From Symsagittifera roscoffensis (lineage: Eukaryota; Xenacoelomorpha; Acoela; Convolutidae): DNA of 64,000 bases. The position numbers were made by a program, and so were the translations under genes. Within the stretch, counting starts at the first letter, position 1. Each line of letters begins with the position of its first letter. Under the pieces are notes generated by a model, which had not been told where the DNA came from, searched no databases, and was given only the letters and a program-made list of their open reading frames with translations. The DNA lies in NCBI RefSeq assembly GCF_963678635.1, contig NC_087065.1, positions 46,504,381 to 46,568,380 on the forward strand. Direction: 5' to 3'. Positions 22,794 through 34,221 of this stretch are shown in pieces.

Positions 22794-23852
22794 ATGGTTT
22801 TGAGATCAAGACAATTTATTCAACTTTGCATAACACTGTTTCTAGCGTCTCTATCTATATTTTGTTTTATCTTCTTTTTAAAAATCAACAGTCAAGAGTA
22901 CGTGAAGATCCAGAGAAATTTTGCCGGCCTGGAAGATAATGCTACTCGGAGCCTTGATACTTCTGTTGAAAGGCAGAGCTATGTGTCAAGTAACAATTCT
23001 GATAGCTCGCATTTCAACTTTTCTTCTAATTTGTCTCTTGACGGGTGCTACCATATATATCTAGACGTCGGGTCAAATATTGGAATACAAGTGCGCAAAC
23101 TATTTGAGCCGCATTTATATCCTAACGCGATATTCGTCAATTTATTTAACAACTTTTTTGGCACAAGTCCTAGCCTCAATATTACACAACACCAACAGCT
23201 TAACCCGCACCAAAAAATTTGCGCGGTTGGGTTTGAGCCGAATTCTCAGCACTCAAAAAGGCTAAAAACAATTGAGGAAAGTTACAACAGATGCGGCTGG
23301 TTTGTCAAGTTTTTCACTGAAACGGCGGTGTCCAATCTAAACGGCAACACATCTTTTTACAACGGAGTTTCACCCGATGCCCTGGATGTAGGAGGAGGAA
23401 TTTTATCACCTTCAGTCCACGACGGTGCTCTGGACCCAATTGAACCCTCCAAATATTCTCCAGTCACCGTTGTTAGACTGGCGGACTTTCTGAGAACAGT
23501 CGTTGGCGTCCGGAAAATAGGAAAAATTGATCCAGAGGCTCCTCCGAAGGTACTAATGAAAATGGACATCGAAGGTTCCGAGATAGAAGTTATGTCTGAT
23601 CTGATCTTTTCTGGATCCACTCAGTATGTGAATGTTTGGATGTTGGAATGGCACGAGAGAATGTTCCAGACACATCCGGAGAGAGTAGAAGTGAGCTCGA
23701 AACTTCGAGATCTCATGCAGCGTCTCAGTTATGTTTGTGAGCTGACTCACAATCTGACGAGAGTCGAGGGAGTGAAGTTGTGCGACTTCAAATATATCGA
23801 AGTGGACGACAACGATTATAGTACAAATTTGTTTCAACTACCCAAATGTTAA
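22794..23852 (+). CDS. FkbM-family methyltransferase, single-pass membrane protein (gene B)
   Basis: One intronless frame of 352 residues. Residues 8-29 form a hydrophobic helix preceded by Arg4/Arg6, giving a type II (lumenal) anchor without a cleaved signal. A stem rich in Ser/Asn with several N-x-S/T sequons (N49, N75, N79) follows. The FkbM methyltransferase fold starts at 86: YHIYLDVGSNIGIQV is the SAM-binding loop (DVGSNIG 91-97), GFEPN (146-150) is the acidic end of strand 2, and MKMDIEGSEIEVM (255-267) is the hallmark FkbM motif. FkbM enzymes transfer methyl groups from SAM to hydroxyls; for anchored animal members the substrate is usually unknown, a secretory-pathway glycan being my guess. 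It lies inside gene A's last intron, on the same strand, and has its own start and stop. Lack of introns suggests a retrocopy or an intronless family. Confidence 0.85.
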   Translation: MVLRSRQFIQLCITLFLASLSIFCFIFFLKINSQEYVKIQRNFAGLEDNATRSLDTSVERQSYVSSNNSDSSHFNFSSNLSLDGCYHIYLDVGSNIGIQVRKLFEPHLYPNAIFVNLFNNFFGTSPSLNITQHQQLNPHQKICAVGFEPNSQHSKRLKTIEESYNRCGWFVKFFTETAVSNLNGNTSFYNGVSPDALDVGGGILSPSVHDGALDPIEPSKYSPVTVVRLADFLRTVVGVRKIGKIDPEAPPKVLMKMDIEGSEIEVMSDLIFSGSTQYVNVWMLEWHERMFQTHPERVEVSSKLRDLMQRLSYVCELTHNLTRVEGVKLCDFKYIEVDDNDYSTNLFQLPKC

Positions 23853-24150
23853 GAGGTGCATTTGCAAAACATTTCTATAGAAGACAGACATAAAAATTAT
23901 TAAAAAGAAGAAAAGCATTTGATACCCTATTCAATTGAATCCAGTTTTGTTTGTTTAAACTCTGTAATATAATGCCCAATCGATTAAAAAACAAAAAACA
24001 ACTAAAAACAACAAAAAATGAACGCTTCCATTGCTTAACTTTAAAAATAATCAATCTTTATATTCTTGGCTGTTTGGTATCAAAAGTTTTTCTTGTTCCT
24101 TTTTCGACTTTTGTTGGGCTGTTTTGCCTCGTTTTGTAGACTGAACTGTG

Positions 24151-24702
24151 TTATTGTTCCGACTTTCGATACGAAAGTAACGGAATATTTGTGCTCGGGG
24201 TGGGTTTTTTTTTCTTCAGACAAATTTCGACTTTTTAACTAGCCATTTTTGACGGAAATTTTTTATATCAATCGAAAACTATTGTTGTCTTGAGCTTGAA
24301 TTTGAAAAGATATTTCACCTGTGATCTTTTTTCGTAATGTTATGAGGGTTTAAAGATTGCCATTTTGGCCATTTTGACCAATTTGGGACAATTAACGCGC
24401 GATATAATTCGCGCTATTAACGCGTAAGCGGATATTTAATCCGTCTTAGAAATCGTTCCAAATTGGTTGTAAGAAGCTTATTTGCCATAATTGATTTGAT
24501 AAAACGAGCGAAATCAATTGTTTTGTACTTTATTTGGCGTGTGGAGGGATGATTTTCATAGAAAAATTTTCAAATTTTAGAATTTTTTTTTCATTTTATT
24601 TTATTTAATTTAATTTTTTTTGTTGTTTATGCTATAACTGCTTCATAAACGTTAAAAGGCAGTCAAAACTTTCAGGGCTTCGCCCTGATACGAGCAGTCT
24701 TG
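24151..24702 (+). mobile_element. HINE-like element, reference copy
   Basis: Typical full copy of the family. It starts TTATTGTTCCGACTTTCGAT, where ACTTTCG-ATA-CGAAAGT forms a hairpin. It then has a run GTGCTCGGGGTGGG plus T8-9, a central palindromic block CGCGCGATATAATTCGCGC, a GGCGTGTGG block, and ends GGCAGTC.AAAC.TTCAGGGC TTC GCCCTGATACGAGCAGTCTTG. The 5' GTTCCGAC and 3' GTCGGAAC of other copies are subterminal inverted repeats, and a 3' hairpin sits about 15 bases from the end. Insertion appears to be between T residues. These are hallmarks of Helentron-associated (HINE) non-autonomous elements. No protein is encoded. Confidence 0.7.
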
Positions 24703-25225
24703 TTGTTCCGACTTTCGATACGAAAGTAACGGAATATTTGTGCTCGGGGTGGGTTTTTTTTTCTTTAGACAAATTTCGACTTTTTAATTAGCCATTTTTG
24801 ATGGAAAATTTTAATATCATTCGAAAGGTATTTGCCTGAGCTTAAATTTGAAAAGATGTTTCACCAGTGATCATTTTTCGTAAAGTTATGGGGGTTTAAA
24901 GATTGGCATTTTGGCCAATTTGGGACAATTAACGCGCGATATATTTCGCGCTATTAACACGTAAGCGGAGAGTTAATCCGTTTTAGAAGTCGTTCCAAAT
25001 TGGTTAAAAGAAGCTTATTTGCCATAATTAATTTGTTACAAGGAGCAAAATCTATCCTTTTGTACTTCATATGGCGTGTGGGTGGATGATTTTCATAAAA
25101 AAATTCAAATTTCAAAAAAAAAAATTTCATTTTTTTTACATTTAATTTTTTAATGTTATTACTGCCCCATAAACCTTAAAAGGCAGTTGGAACTTTCAGG
25201 GCTTTGCCCTGATACGAGTAGTATT
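24703..25225 (+). mobile_element. HINE-like element, head-to-tail with the previous copy
   Basis: Begins TTGTTCCGACTTTCGATACG immediately at the end of the preceding copy (GCAGTCTTG|TTGTTCC), with no bases between, and ends GATACGAGTAGTA. Adjacent tandem insertion is common for Helentron-type elements. Confidence 0.75.
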
Positions 25226-25730
25226 TTTTGTTTTTAGAATAGTGTACATAAAAATCTTATATCTAAAAGCAATTTGCTCAAAAACGGATATATATTTTTA
25301 ATATATAAAAATCTAATAAATTTTTCAGGGCCCGTTCGTAAAAAAATCCAGTACTTAAATTACATAAGCTTATGGAAGTAAATGTTTTAATCAATGATTT
25401 AAAAGATTTTTGCATTTTAATCCACCCCCAATAAAGTCGCAAAAAATGAAGCCTTAGAATTTGTCATTTTCCGATTGACTTTAAAATAATCGTTGAGCAT
25501 ACATTCGTACGTGCATTCAAACAAAACTGCATCCATATTTTGTAGTACAGAACTAAAATTACTATTTACGTATAACTAAACAAACACGCGAATTTTTTTT
25601 TGCTGTGCTTGCTTATTTGTTGTTTTAAAAGTCAATGAACATATTTATGTAGGTAGCATTTTGGTTTTTTAAGCAAAACTGTGAAAACTTATAATGACTA
25701 AAATATGATTTTTCACGGTGTGACTTCTTA

Positions 25731-26258
25731 TTGTTCCGACTTTCGATACGAAAATAACGGAATATTTGTGCTCGGGATGGGTTTTTTTCTTCAGACAAAT
25801 TTCGACTTTTTAAATAGCCGTTTTTGACGGAATTTTTTTTATCATTCGAAAGGTATTGTTGTCCTGAGCTCAAATATGAAAAGATATTTCACCTGTAAAA
25901 TTGTTTTGTAAAGTTATGGGGGTTTAAATAGAGCCATTTTGGCCAATTTGGGACAATTAACGCGCGATATATTTCGCGCTATTAACATGTAAGCGGAGAG
26001 TTAATCCGTCTTAGAAATCGTTCCAAATTGGTTGAAAGAAGCTTATTTGCAATAATTAATTTGATACAAGGAGCGAAATCTATCCTTTTGTACTTCATAT
26101 GGCGTGTGGGTGGATGATTTTCATAAAAAAATTCAAATTTCAAAAAAACAAATTTCCTTTTTTCTTTTTACATTTAACTTTTTAATGTTATTACTGCCCC
26201 ATAAACCTTAAAAGGCAGTCGGAACTTTCAGGGCTTCGCCCTGATACGAGTAGTCTTG
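25731..26258 (+). mobile_element. HINE-like element in second tandem unit
   Basis: Same termini as its neighbours: TTGTTCCGACTTTCGATACG at the start and CAGGGCTTCGCCCTG then AGTAGTCTTG at the end. Confidence 0.75.
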
Positions 26259-26752
26259 TTTGTTTTTAGAATAGTGTACATAAAAATCTTATATCTAAAA
26301 GCAATTTGCTCAACAACGGATATATGTTTTTAATATATAAAAATCTAATAAATTTTTCAGGGCCCGTTCGTAAAAAAATCGATTACTTAAAATAGATAAG
26401 CTTATGGAAGTCAATGTTTTAATCAATGATTTAAAAGATTTTTGCATTTTAGTTCACCCCCAATAAAGTCGCAAAAAATGAAGCGCTACAACTTGTCATT
26501 TTCCGATTGATTTTAAAATAATCGTTGAGCATACATTCGTACGTGCATTCAAACAAAACTGCATCCATATTTTGTAGTACAGAACTAAAATTACTATTTA
26601 CGTATAACTAAACAAACACGCAAACTTTTTTTTGCTGTGCTTGCTTATTTATTGTTTTAAAAGTCAATGAACATATTTATGTAGGTAGCATTTTGGCTTT
26701 TTGAGCAAAACCGTGAAAACTTATATATGATTTTTCACGGTTTGACTTCTAT

Positions 26753-27296
26753 TTGTTCCGACTTTCGATACGAAAGTAACGGAATATTTGTGCTCGGGGT
26801 GGGTTTTTTTTCCTTCAGACAAATTTCGACTTTTTAACCAGCCATTTTTGACGGAATTTTTTTATGATTTTTTAAAATAATTTTCTATAGGTATTGTTGT
26901 CCTGAGCTCAAATTTGAAAAGATATTTCACCTGTGATCATTTTTCGTAAAGTTATGGGGGTTTAAAGGTTGCCATTTTGGCCAATTTGGGACAATTAACG
27001 CGCGATATATTTCGCGCTATTAACGCGTAAGCGGAGAGTTAATCCGTCTTAAAATCGTTGCAAATTGGTTAAAAGAAGCTTATTTGCCATAATTGATTGG
27101 TTACAAGGAGCTAAATCTGTCTTTTTGTACTTTAAATGGCGTGTGGGGGGATGATTTTCATAAAAAATTTCAAATTTCAAGAAAATTTTTTTTTTTTAAT
27201 TTTATTACATTTAATTTTTTAATGTTATTACTGCTCCATAAAACCTTAATAGGCAGTCGGAACATTCAGGGCTTCGTCCTGATACAAGCAGTCTTG
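26753..27296 (+). mobile_element. HINE-like element starting the third tandem unit
   Basis: Begins TTGTTCCGACTTTCGATACG and ends CAGGGCTTCGTCCTGATAC then AAGCAGTCTTG. An open frame from 27093 runs through its 3' part into flanking sequence and is not considered real. Confidence 0.75.
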
Positions 27297-27734
27297 TTTA
27301 TTTTCAGTTTCAGTTTTTTTCCATTGTTAAAAGGAAGGGAAAAGTTACCTGTTGAACAGCAAAATTGTAAAAGTCACAACTTTCCTGCGAAATTTAAAAT
27401 TTATGTCTCAAATTGGGTAAATTATTTGACAAAAATTTTTTTCATAAACTTTTTTAGAAACTCAAAGAGCTTTAAGGCCATCCAGTTTTTTCGTTGAAAG
27501 AGCAAAAAAATAAACAATTTTCTCAGACCAAGTCAGTTTTTTCTGTTTACTTTGGTTCTCTGACTCTTTTCCAGCAGCCTATTGACTATTTGACTGCTCT
27601 GATTTATCCAATGGGTGCTATAATTTACTGGCCCCGGTTGACCATCCTACAAAAATAAACCCTATCTTAGAACTTAGTAGGAAATATCCGCTATCATTTT
27701 GCCAAAAACTTTTGAACGTGTTTCTATACCGTAA

Positions 27735-28268
27735 CAAGACTGCTCGTATCAGTGCGAAGCCCTGAATGTTCCGACTGCCTTTTAAGGTTTATGGAGCAGT
27801 AATAACATTTAAAAATTCAATGAAATAAAATAAAAGAAAATTTTTTTTTTCTAAAATGTGAATTTTTTATGAAAATCATCCCCCCACACGCCATATAAAG
27901 TACAAAAGGATAGATTTCGCTCTTTGTAACAAACCAATTATGGCATATAAGCTTCTTTTAACCAATTTGGAACAATTTCTAAGACGGATTAACTCTCCGC
28001 TTACGCGTTAATAGCGCGAAATATATAGCGCGTTAATTGTCCCAAGTTGGCCAAAATGGCAATCTTTAAACCCCCGTAACTTCACGAAAAACGATCACAG
28101 GAGAAATATTTTTTCAAATTTGAGCTCAGGTCAACAATACCTTTCGAATGATAGAAAAAAAAATTCCGTCAAAAATGGCTAGTTAAAAAGCCGAAATTTG
28201 TCTGAAGAAAAAAAAACTCACCCCGAGCACAAATATTCCGTTACTTTCGTATCGAAAGTCGGAACAAT
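27735..28268 (-). mobile_element. HINE-like element, inverted
   Basis: Complete copy on the minus strand: CAAGACTGCTCGTATCAG at its 3' end (left) and GTCGGAACAATAA at its 5' end (right). About 470 bp separate it from the + strand array. Confidence 0.75.
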
Positions 28269-29400
28269 AACAGACAAAATCATTTTCAGTTTTTTTTTCA
28301 GTCTTAAAGATGTCAAAAATTTTTAGATAAGGGTTATAATGTATGCATTTCAAGCCAAAAATTCCCAAAAAATTTTGCTTTTTCTCAATCATTTGCCTGA
28401 TTATACGTATTTATTTTGGAAATGAATTTATTTTGGCGACATAAAAAATTCAACTTTGACAATTAATTTCATGTATGTGGGGTGGGGTTCAGCTATATAT
28501 CGAAAAATTTCAAGATATAAGCAAAAAAACTATAAAGTTAGAGGGCTAATCAATAAACCCAAGTGACAAAACGAGACGTTTGGTCCACAAACTTCCGTTA
28601 TTGTACACTGCAACTGTGCAGAGTTTTTAAACTGGTTAAAAAAAATAAACATGAAAAAAAAAATTGAAAAAGTTTTATCGGAGAAGTATCGATCTAACAA
28701 CTTTCTTGCGAGAAAAGCCATCATTTAACAAGTTTATTTCAAGAAAAAGTCTCTATCTTGTAACATTCTTAGAGTTTAACTCTGTAAGAACTTGTACGAT
28801 TCTTAAAAGTAATTTCTAAGATAGCGAATTTTGGTCAACCCAGGAAGGTGGGGCAATTTGGGGAAAAAACGTTAAAAAGTGCAATAAAACTTGCAAGCGT
28901 CAGCTAACGAAATTTTTTAATATAACATTCGTTTGCAACATGTAGAATGCCGTATAAATTTTTTATCAAATTCATTGCGTAAATTTACGAGTGGGCGAGA
29001 AACTGGACAAGAGTCAAAAAAATTCTACTGCTCTCCTCTAGATATAATATCAATATTGCGCTGTTAACACTGGCAAAATGTGTGATGTGTTTGTTTCATT
29101 ACGCCAAAATGCCACTTTTTGTGACAATTTGACAATGTGATTATTATTACGTAAGCCTAGAGTGCTTATGTCATAGATCAACTTCTGATTGATACACCAT
29201 CTGTACGTCACGCTTTCTATTTGCGTGCTACCTAGGTAATGGTTTTTCATGCTTTTTATTCAGATCAGTAATGAGTTTTTAATCAACAGTTTTGACATTT
29301 TAATTTATAACATCGGATCTAATTATAGCTCTTTTGATCTTCTAATTTGGAAAAGCACTTTGTTGCAATCATGATAGCTTTGCCCTGATACCTTTAATCT

Positions 29401-29863
29401 TGTTGTTCGGCTTTTCGAAGATATTATTGCGGAATTTTTATTCTTGGGTGCTTTTTCGGTCAACTTCCAGCATTTTGACTAAGCCTTTTCGAAGGAATTT
29501 TTACACCATCTTAAAAATATTGTTGTATTAAGCTAAAATTTTCAATAAACTTCACCTCTGATCAATTTTTGTAATGTTATGGGGTTTAATTCTTGCTAGT
29601 GTGGCCAATTTGGGATAACAAACGCGCGTAAGCAACAAATTGATGCGTTCCAAATTGATTAGATGATTAGAGGCAAGTAATTTGGTCGTATTATTAAGAT
29701 TTGAGAAGGTGACTAATGCTTTTTGTAGTTAACAAAAGCGTGCGGGGTATAAATTAAAATAAATTGTAAAAAATTAGCCATTTTTACTTTTTGATGATTT
29801 TGTCAGTTTTCCATTCAACGAATTTTTATCTTCACTTTAAAAATTGATACACGAGCAGTCCTG
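29401..29863 (+). mobile_element. Diverged HINE-like subfamily (tandem copy 1)
   Basis: Starts TTGTTCGGCTTTTCGAAGAT and ends GATACACGAGCAGTCCTG, with the family order of blocks (TTCTTGGGTGC, CCTCTGATCAATTTT, GTTATGGGGTTTAA, GGCCAATTTGGGA, ACGCGCGTAAGC) but strongly changed. The second copy is 31151-31613. Confidence 0.65.
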
Positions 29864-29953
29864 CTTTCTCTAGTCTCAAAGTTTTTTTTTGCTATGTTAA
29901 CAAGTAAAACACATTTTTTTGTTCGGAAATGTAATAGCAGTACCATTTAAGTT

Positions 29954-30119
29954 TTTAATTCACATTTGGACAGCATTGCTACTGAAATAAATGGCCTACA
30001 TTGTAATACCACTGTTTCTTGTTTAAATAACCATTTAGACGCAAATGAAGTTCCAAATGATGGCGTTCACCCTAATAACAAGAAACTTTTAAAAATTGTA
30101 AATCCTAAGCGAAATTAAC
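29954..30119 (+). pseudogene. SGNH-hydrolase-like fragment of a retroelement (copy 1)
   Basis: The frame reads FNSHLDSIATEINGLH, then VSCLNNHLDANEVPNDGVHP followed by NNKKL. The DGVHPN motif after N-x-x-L is characteristic of the C-terminal Asp/His box of SGNH/GDSL esterase domains, which occur in ORF1 of some animal non-LTR retrotransposons. The frame stops at PKRN. A 2A-like remnant follows at 30401. The second tandem copy is at 31706-31871. Confidence 0.4.
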
Positions 30120-30400
30120 TCAGAAGTAAAAATTACCGGGCTGCAACAAGCAGAGTTCAAACACGCAAAAATAATGCTACACTGAGTGGCTGTGTTAAAG
30201 TTTTTTATGCTTTGAAGTTGTTCGTTATGGCTCGCATTTGCTCTACCCAACCTACTGCCTTAATTGAACACTATTTAAAGTGAAATATTGTCTCATAGTG
30301 GTAAAGATTTAAACAAAAATCGAATAGGCGGGTTGTGTTTTTTTAACTGCGTATTTTACTTTTACTACCCTTCATATAGTTGTATTTGTATACTAAAAGT

Positions 30401-30481
30401 AATTTGCGAAGACTTTTTCCAGGAGATATCAAAACAAACCCACCGCAAGATGAAATTTTGAATTTTCGGAAATTTTTAAAA
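30401..30481 (+). pseudogene. Decayed 2A-like motif of a non-LTR retrotransposon (copy 1)
   Basis: Frame NLRRLFPGDIKTNPPQDEI contains GDIKTNP-P, close to the GD-(I/V)-x-x-NPGP motif of 2A-like peptides known from several animal non-LTR retrotransposons; the Gly codon of NPGP is missing. The same sequence recurs at 32154 in the tandem copy. The frame upstream has stops. Confidence 0.4.
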
Positions 30482-31150
30482 CAAGACCAAAAAACTCAAT
30501 TAGTTCGATTCTACTAACTTGTAAATGTTTATTGCAAGAATGTGAAAACTAAATCACATCGGTTCTTTTAAATAGATGAATTCTCAAAAAATTTTTGAGT
30601 TATAACAAAGTTCTTTTTCCAAACACCGCGAAATTATTTTTTTTGTACTTTTTTTGTAAATTATTTTAATATAACATTCGTTTGCAACATGTAGAATGCC
30701 GTATAAATTTTTTATCAAATTCATTGCGTAAATTTACGAGTGGGCGAGAAACTGGACAAGAGTCCAAAAAAATTCTACTGCTCTCCTCTAGATATAATAT
30801 CAATATTGCGCTGTTAACACTGGCAAAATGTGTGATGTGTTTGTTTCATTACGCCAAAATGCCACTTTTTGTGACAATTTGACAATGTGATTATTATTAC
30901 GTAAGCCTAGAGTGCTTATGTCATAGATCAACTTCTGATTGATACACCATCTGTACGTCACGCTTTCTATTTGCGTGCTACCTAGGTAATGGTTTTTCAT
31001 GCTTTTTATTCAGATCAGTAATGAGTTTTTAATCAACAGTTTTGACATTTTAATTTATAACATCGGATCTAAATATAGCTCTTTTGATCTTCTAATTTGG
31101 AAAAACACTTTGTTGCAATCATGATAGCTTTGCCCTGATACCTTTAATCT

Positions 31151-31613
31151 TGTTGTTCGGCTTTTCGAAGATATTATTGCGGAATTTTTATTCTTGGGTG
31201 CTTTTTCGGTCAACTTCCAGCATTTTGACTAAGCCTTTTCGAAGGAATTTTTACACCATCTTAAAAATATTGTTGTATTAAGCTAAAATTTTCAATAAAC
31301 TTCACCTCTGATCAATTTTTGTAATGTTATGGGGTTTAATTCTTGCTAGTGTGGCCAATTTGGGATAACAAACGCGCGTAAGCAACAAATTGATGCGTTC
31401 CAAATTGATTAGATGATTAGAGGCAAGTAAATTGGTCGTATTATTAAGATTTGAGAAGGTGACTAATGCTTTTTGTAGTTAACAAAAGCGTGCGGGGTAT
31501 AAATTAAAATAAATTGGAAAAAATTAGCCATTTTTACTTTTTGATGATTTTGTCAGTTTTCCATTCAACGAATTTTTATCTTCACTTTAAAAATTGATAC
31601 ACGAGCAGTCCTG
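31151..31613 (+). mobile_element. Diverged HINE-like subfamily (tandem copy 2)
   Basis: Near-identical to 29401-29863, carried along by the 1.75-kb duplication. Confidence 0.65.
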
Positions 31614-32401
31614 CTTTCTCTAGTCTCAAAGTTTTTTTTTTTGCTATGTTAACTAGTAAAACACATTTTTTTGTTCGGAAATGTAATAGCAGTACCATTT
31701 AAGTTTTTAATTCACATTTGGACAGCATTGCTACTGAAATAAATGGCCTACATTGTAATACCACTGTTTCTTGTTTAAATAACCATTTAGACGCAAATGA
31801 AGTTCCAAATGATGGCGTTCACCCTAATAACAAGAAACTTTTAAAAATTGTAAATCCTAAGCGAAATTAACTCAGAAGTAAAAATTACCGGGCTGCAACA
31901 AGCAGAGTTCAAACACGCAAAAATAATGCTAAACTGAGTGGCTGTGTTAAAGTTTTTTATGCTTTGAAGTTGTTCGTTATGGCTCGCATTTGCTCTACCC
32001 AACCTACTGCCTTAATTGAACACTATTTAAAGTGAAATATTGTCTCATAGTGGTAAAGATTTAAACAAAAATCGAATAGGCGGGTTGTGTTTTTTTTAAC
32101 TGCGTATTTTACTTTTACTACCCTTCATATAGTTGTATTTGTATACTAAAAGTAATTTGCGAAGACTTTTTCCAGGAGATATCAAAACAAACCCACCGCA
32201 AGATGAAATTTTGAATTTTCGGAAATTTTTAAAACAAGACCAAAAAACTCAATTAGTTCGATTCTACTAACTTGTAAATGTTTATTGCAAGAATGTGAAA
32301 ACTAAATCACATCGGTTCTTTTAAATAGATGAATTCTCAAAAAATTTTTGAGTTATAACAAAGTTCTTTTTCCAAACACCGCGAAATTATTTTTTTTGTA
32401 C

Positions 32402-33560
32402 TAAAAGGGGATTTGGTGTCTGCCCAAGGGTTTTGAAAAATTATGAAAACACAAAATGAAACTTAGTCTTTTTTGAGTTGCTGTGGGATGAAATTGGGTT
32501 CCCAGTTAAATCAAAAATCTCTATCAAGGTTTCATTATTTTAAATAAAAATTGTTTAACTTTTTTTGATCAGGTATTAACGTAAATTTAGGAGGTTACAA
32601 AATAACAAAGATCATTTACTCTTTTGGTGAGTATAACACAAGTGTTTTCGATAAAATTGAAATCCAATTTCAGTTGTTTTTTAAAATTAATTTTGGGTAG
32701 GTCAGTAATGAAATTGAGTATACTTACTCGTCTCACCCACCTAATGGTAACATTTATTGGTTATTGCATGATGCTTTATAATCAAATCATTCACTTTAAA
32801 ATTTCGTTTGTATATTTCAAATATGAAAAAAAATGTACAGTAATCTATCGTTGCAGTAAAACGTTTTTTTTTTAAATTTTTGTTTGGACATATTTTGTTT
32901 CGTCTGGACTGATTTAAGAAATGCAGACACGGGATAGGAAACTTTTTAAAAATTTGATGACTTTTTTGGATGATTTTTGAGCACACAAGCTTCATACAAA
33001 ATGAAAAAATAAGGTTATCAAGAAAAGCATAAAATTTTTATTTGTTCATTGGTTTAGTGCAACTGATTTTTATAAATTATATTCTGTTTAATGTGTGAAA
33101 ACTAAAAAAAAACTGAATCAAAATCATATCTCTCAAAAGTATTTGCAACAATGTAAATACGGAATTGAAAAATGCTCACGACGATTTTTATTAAAAGCTC
33201 TTTATCAGTTGCACCAGCTCCAAAAAATTTGGTTTTTTACAAAATGTCACTAAAAAACAACTCCATAAAAAAGTTCAGAAACAGGAGACAAAAATCACAA
33301 TTAGTCCCATTTTTGGTTTTGCACAATTAGGAAAATAATTCGGGCTCTTCAATGTGAAAGAAATTTCGGATAAAATGATTTTTTGTCGAATTTCATTTTG
33401 TGGTATTTAAACAAAAATTTGTACGAGGCAATAGATGAATAGGACAAAAATAAATCTATCCAATAGATTTGCCTGTCTGAACATTTAAAATTGCAAAATT
33501 TAATAGCGCTGATATCAAAGATTTCTCAAAGTTCGTTTCCAAAATTGTCAAAGAAGCAAA
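32402..33560. other. Non-genic stretch
   Basis: AT-rich. No exon or repeat family recognised. It may be decayed retrotransposon sequence, given the 2A-like relic on its left and the reverse transcriptase remnant on its right. Confidence 0.4.
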
Positions 33561-33569
33561 CATAACTTC

Positions 33570-34060
33570 AATATACAACAAATAGAGGTCTAACAGAGGT
33601 AACTAACTGCCGGCCAATTTTAATTTCAAAACCTTTGTTTTAAATATACGAGCGTTTTCTGCTTAAAAACAACTGCGAATCTGGAAAATAATAAGTTATT
33701 AAGCTATAATCAGTTTGGCATCCAGGAAAACTTATCATCGAACGACAAGGTTAGAACAACAATTCAAGAAATTGTATTGAGTCGTCAAGCTAAAAACTAT
33801 AAATTAGCTGTTTTTCTTGACCTTGCTAAAAGATTCAATATAATTTTTGCTGAACAAACAAGTTTTTCACTCAAGATCGTGAGCAACTTGCTAATTTTTT
33901 ATCAGACCAAAAACACTGCAAAATAATTGGCAATACAAAGTCTTTCTGGGCTACTGCTAACCATGGGGTACCAAAATATGCTGTGCTCGGTCAAAAAAAA
34001 ATACTTTTAAAAGATAACGATTTTCGGAGTAAATTGGGAAATCATGTACAAGCGGTTTAG
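33570..34060 (+). pseudogene. Non-LTR retrotransposon reverse transcriptase remnant
   Basis: In order on the + strand: TNCRPILISK (compare N-YRPIS-LL), NNKLLSYNQFGIQENLSSND (compare QFGFR...ST), LAVFLDLAKRFN (compare VFLDLsKAFD, which holds the first catalytic Asp) and NHGVPKYAVLGQ (compare GVPQGSVLGP). The spacing is right for RT motifs 0 to B. Stops and frameshifts separate the pieces, and the FADD box is not found after 34060. It is a dead LINE fragment of CR1/Jockey type by style. The 2A-like and SGNH-like relics upstream might belong to the same element class. Confidence 0.7.
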
Positions 34061-34221
34061 TTTGATGCCTCTTTAATTTTTTCGGAAAAGAACTGGCTTG
34101 TTTTATTTTTTATTAAACCCCATAGGTTACAATAAATTATGTCGATTGGTTGAATCGACATTTAAACTTGAGAGTAAAATTTGCTTTGTGAGAAAATTTT
34201 TTTTCAGATGTAGTGATCTAC

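Larger units (their letters stand above)
24703..26752 (+). repeat. Tandem duplication, about 1.02-kb unit (element plus spacer)
   Basis: Units 24703-25730 and 25731-26752 each consist of one HINE-like element and the same 490-510 bp spacer (TTTAGAATAGTGTACATAAA ... TTTTTCACGGTGTGACTTCT). A third element at 26753-27296 begins a further unit that lacks the spacer. The junctions fall exactly at the element's 5' end. Confidence 0.85.
28917..32401. repeat. Nearly identical direct tandem duplication, 1.75-kb unit
   Basis: Copies at about 28917-30645 and 30666-32401 are offset by 1749-1751 bases and differ at only a handful of positions that I can see (for example AATTATAG/AAATATAG and AAAAGCAC/AAAAACAC). 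Both contain an old HINE-like element and the same retrotransposon-derived fragments. The short joint TTTTTTGTAAATTATTTTAAT lies between them. The identical 66-codon minus-strand frames in each copy are not convincing genes. Confidence 0.9.

Noticed and set aside
29050-29250. 66-codon minus-strand frame repeated exactly at 30800-31000
   Set aside because: The identity is explained by the recent tandem duplication, not by selection; no motif or splice sites.
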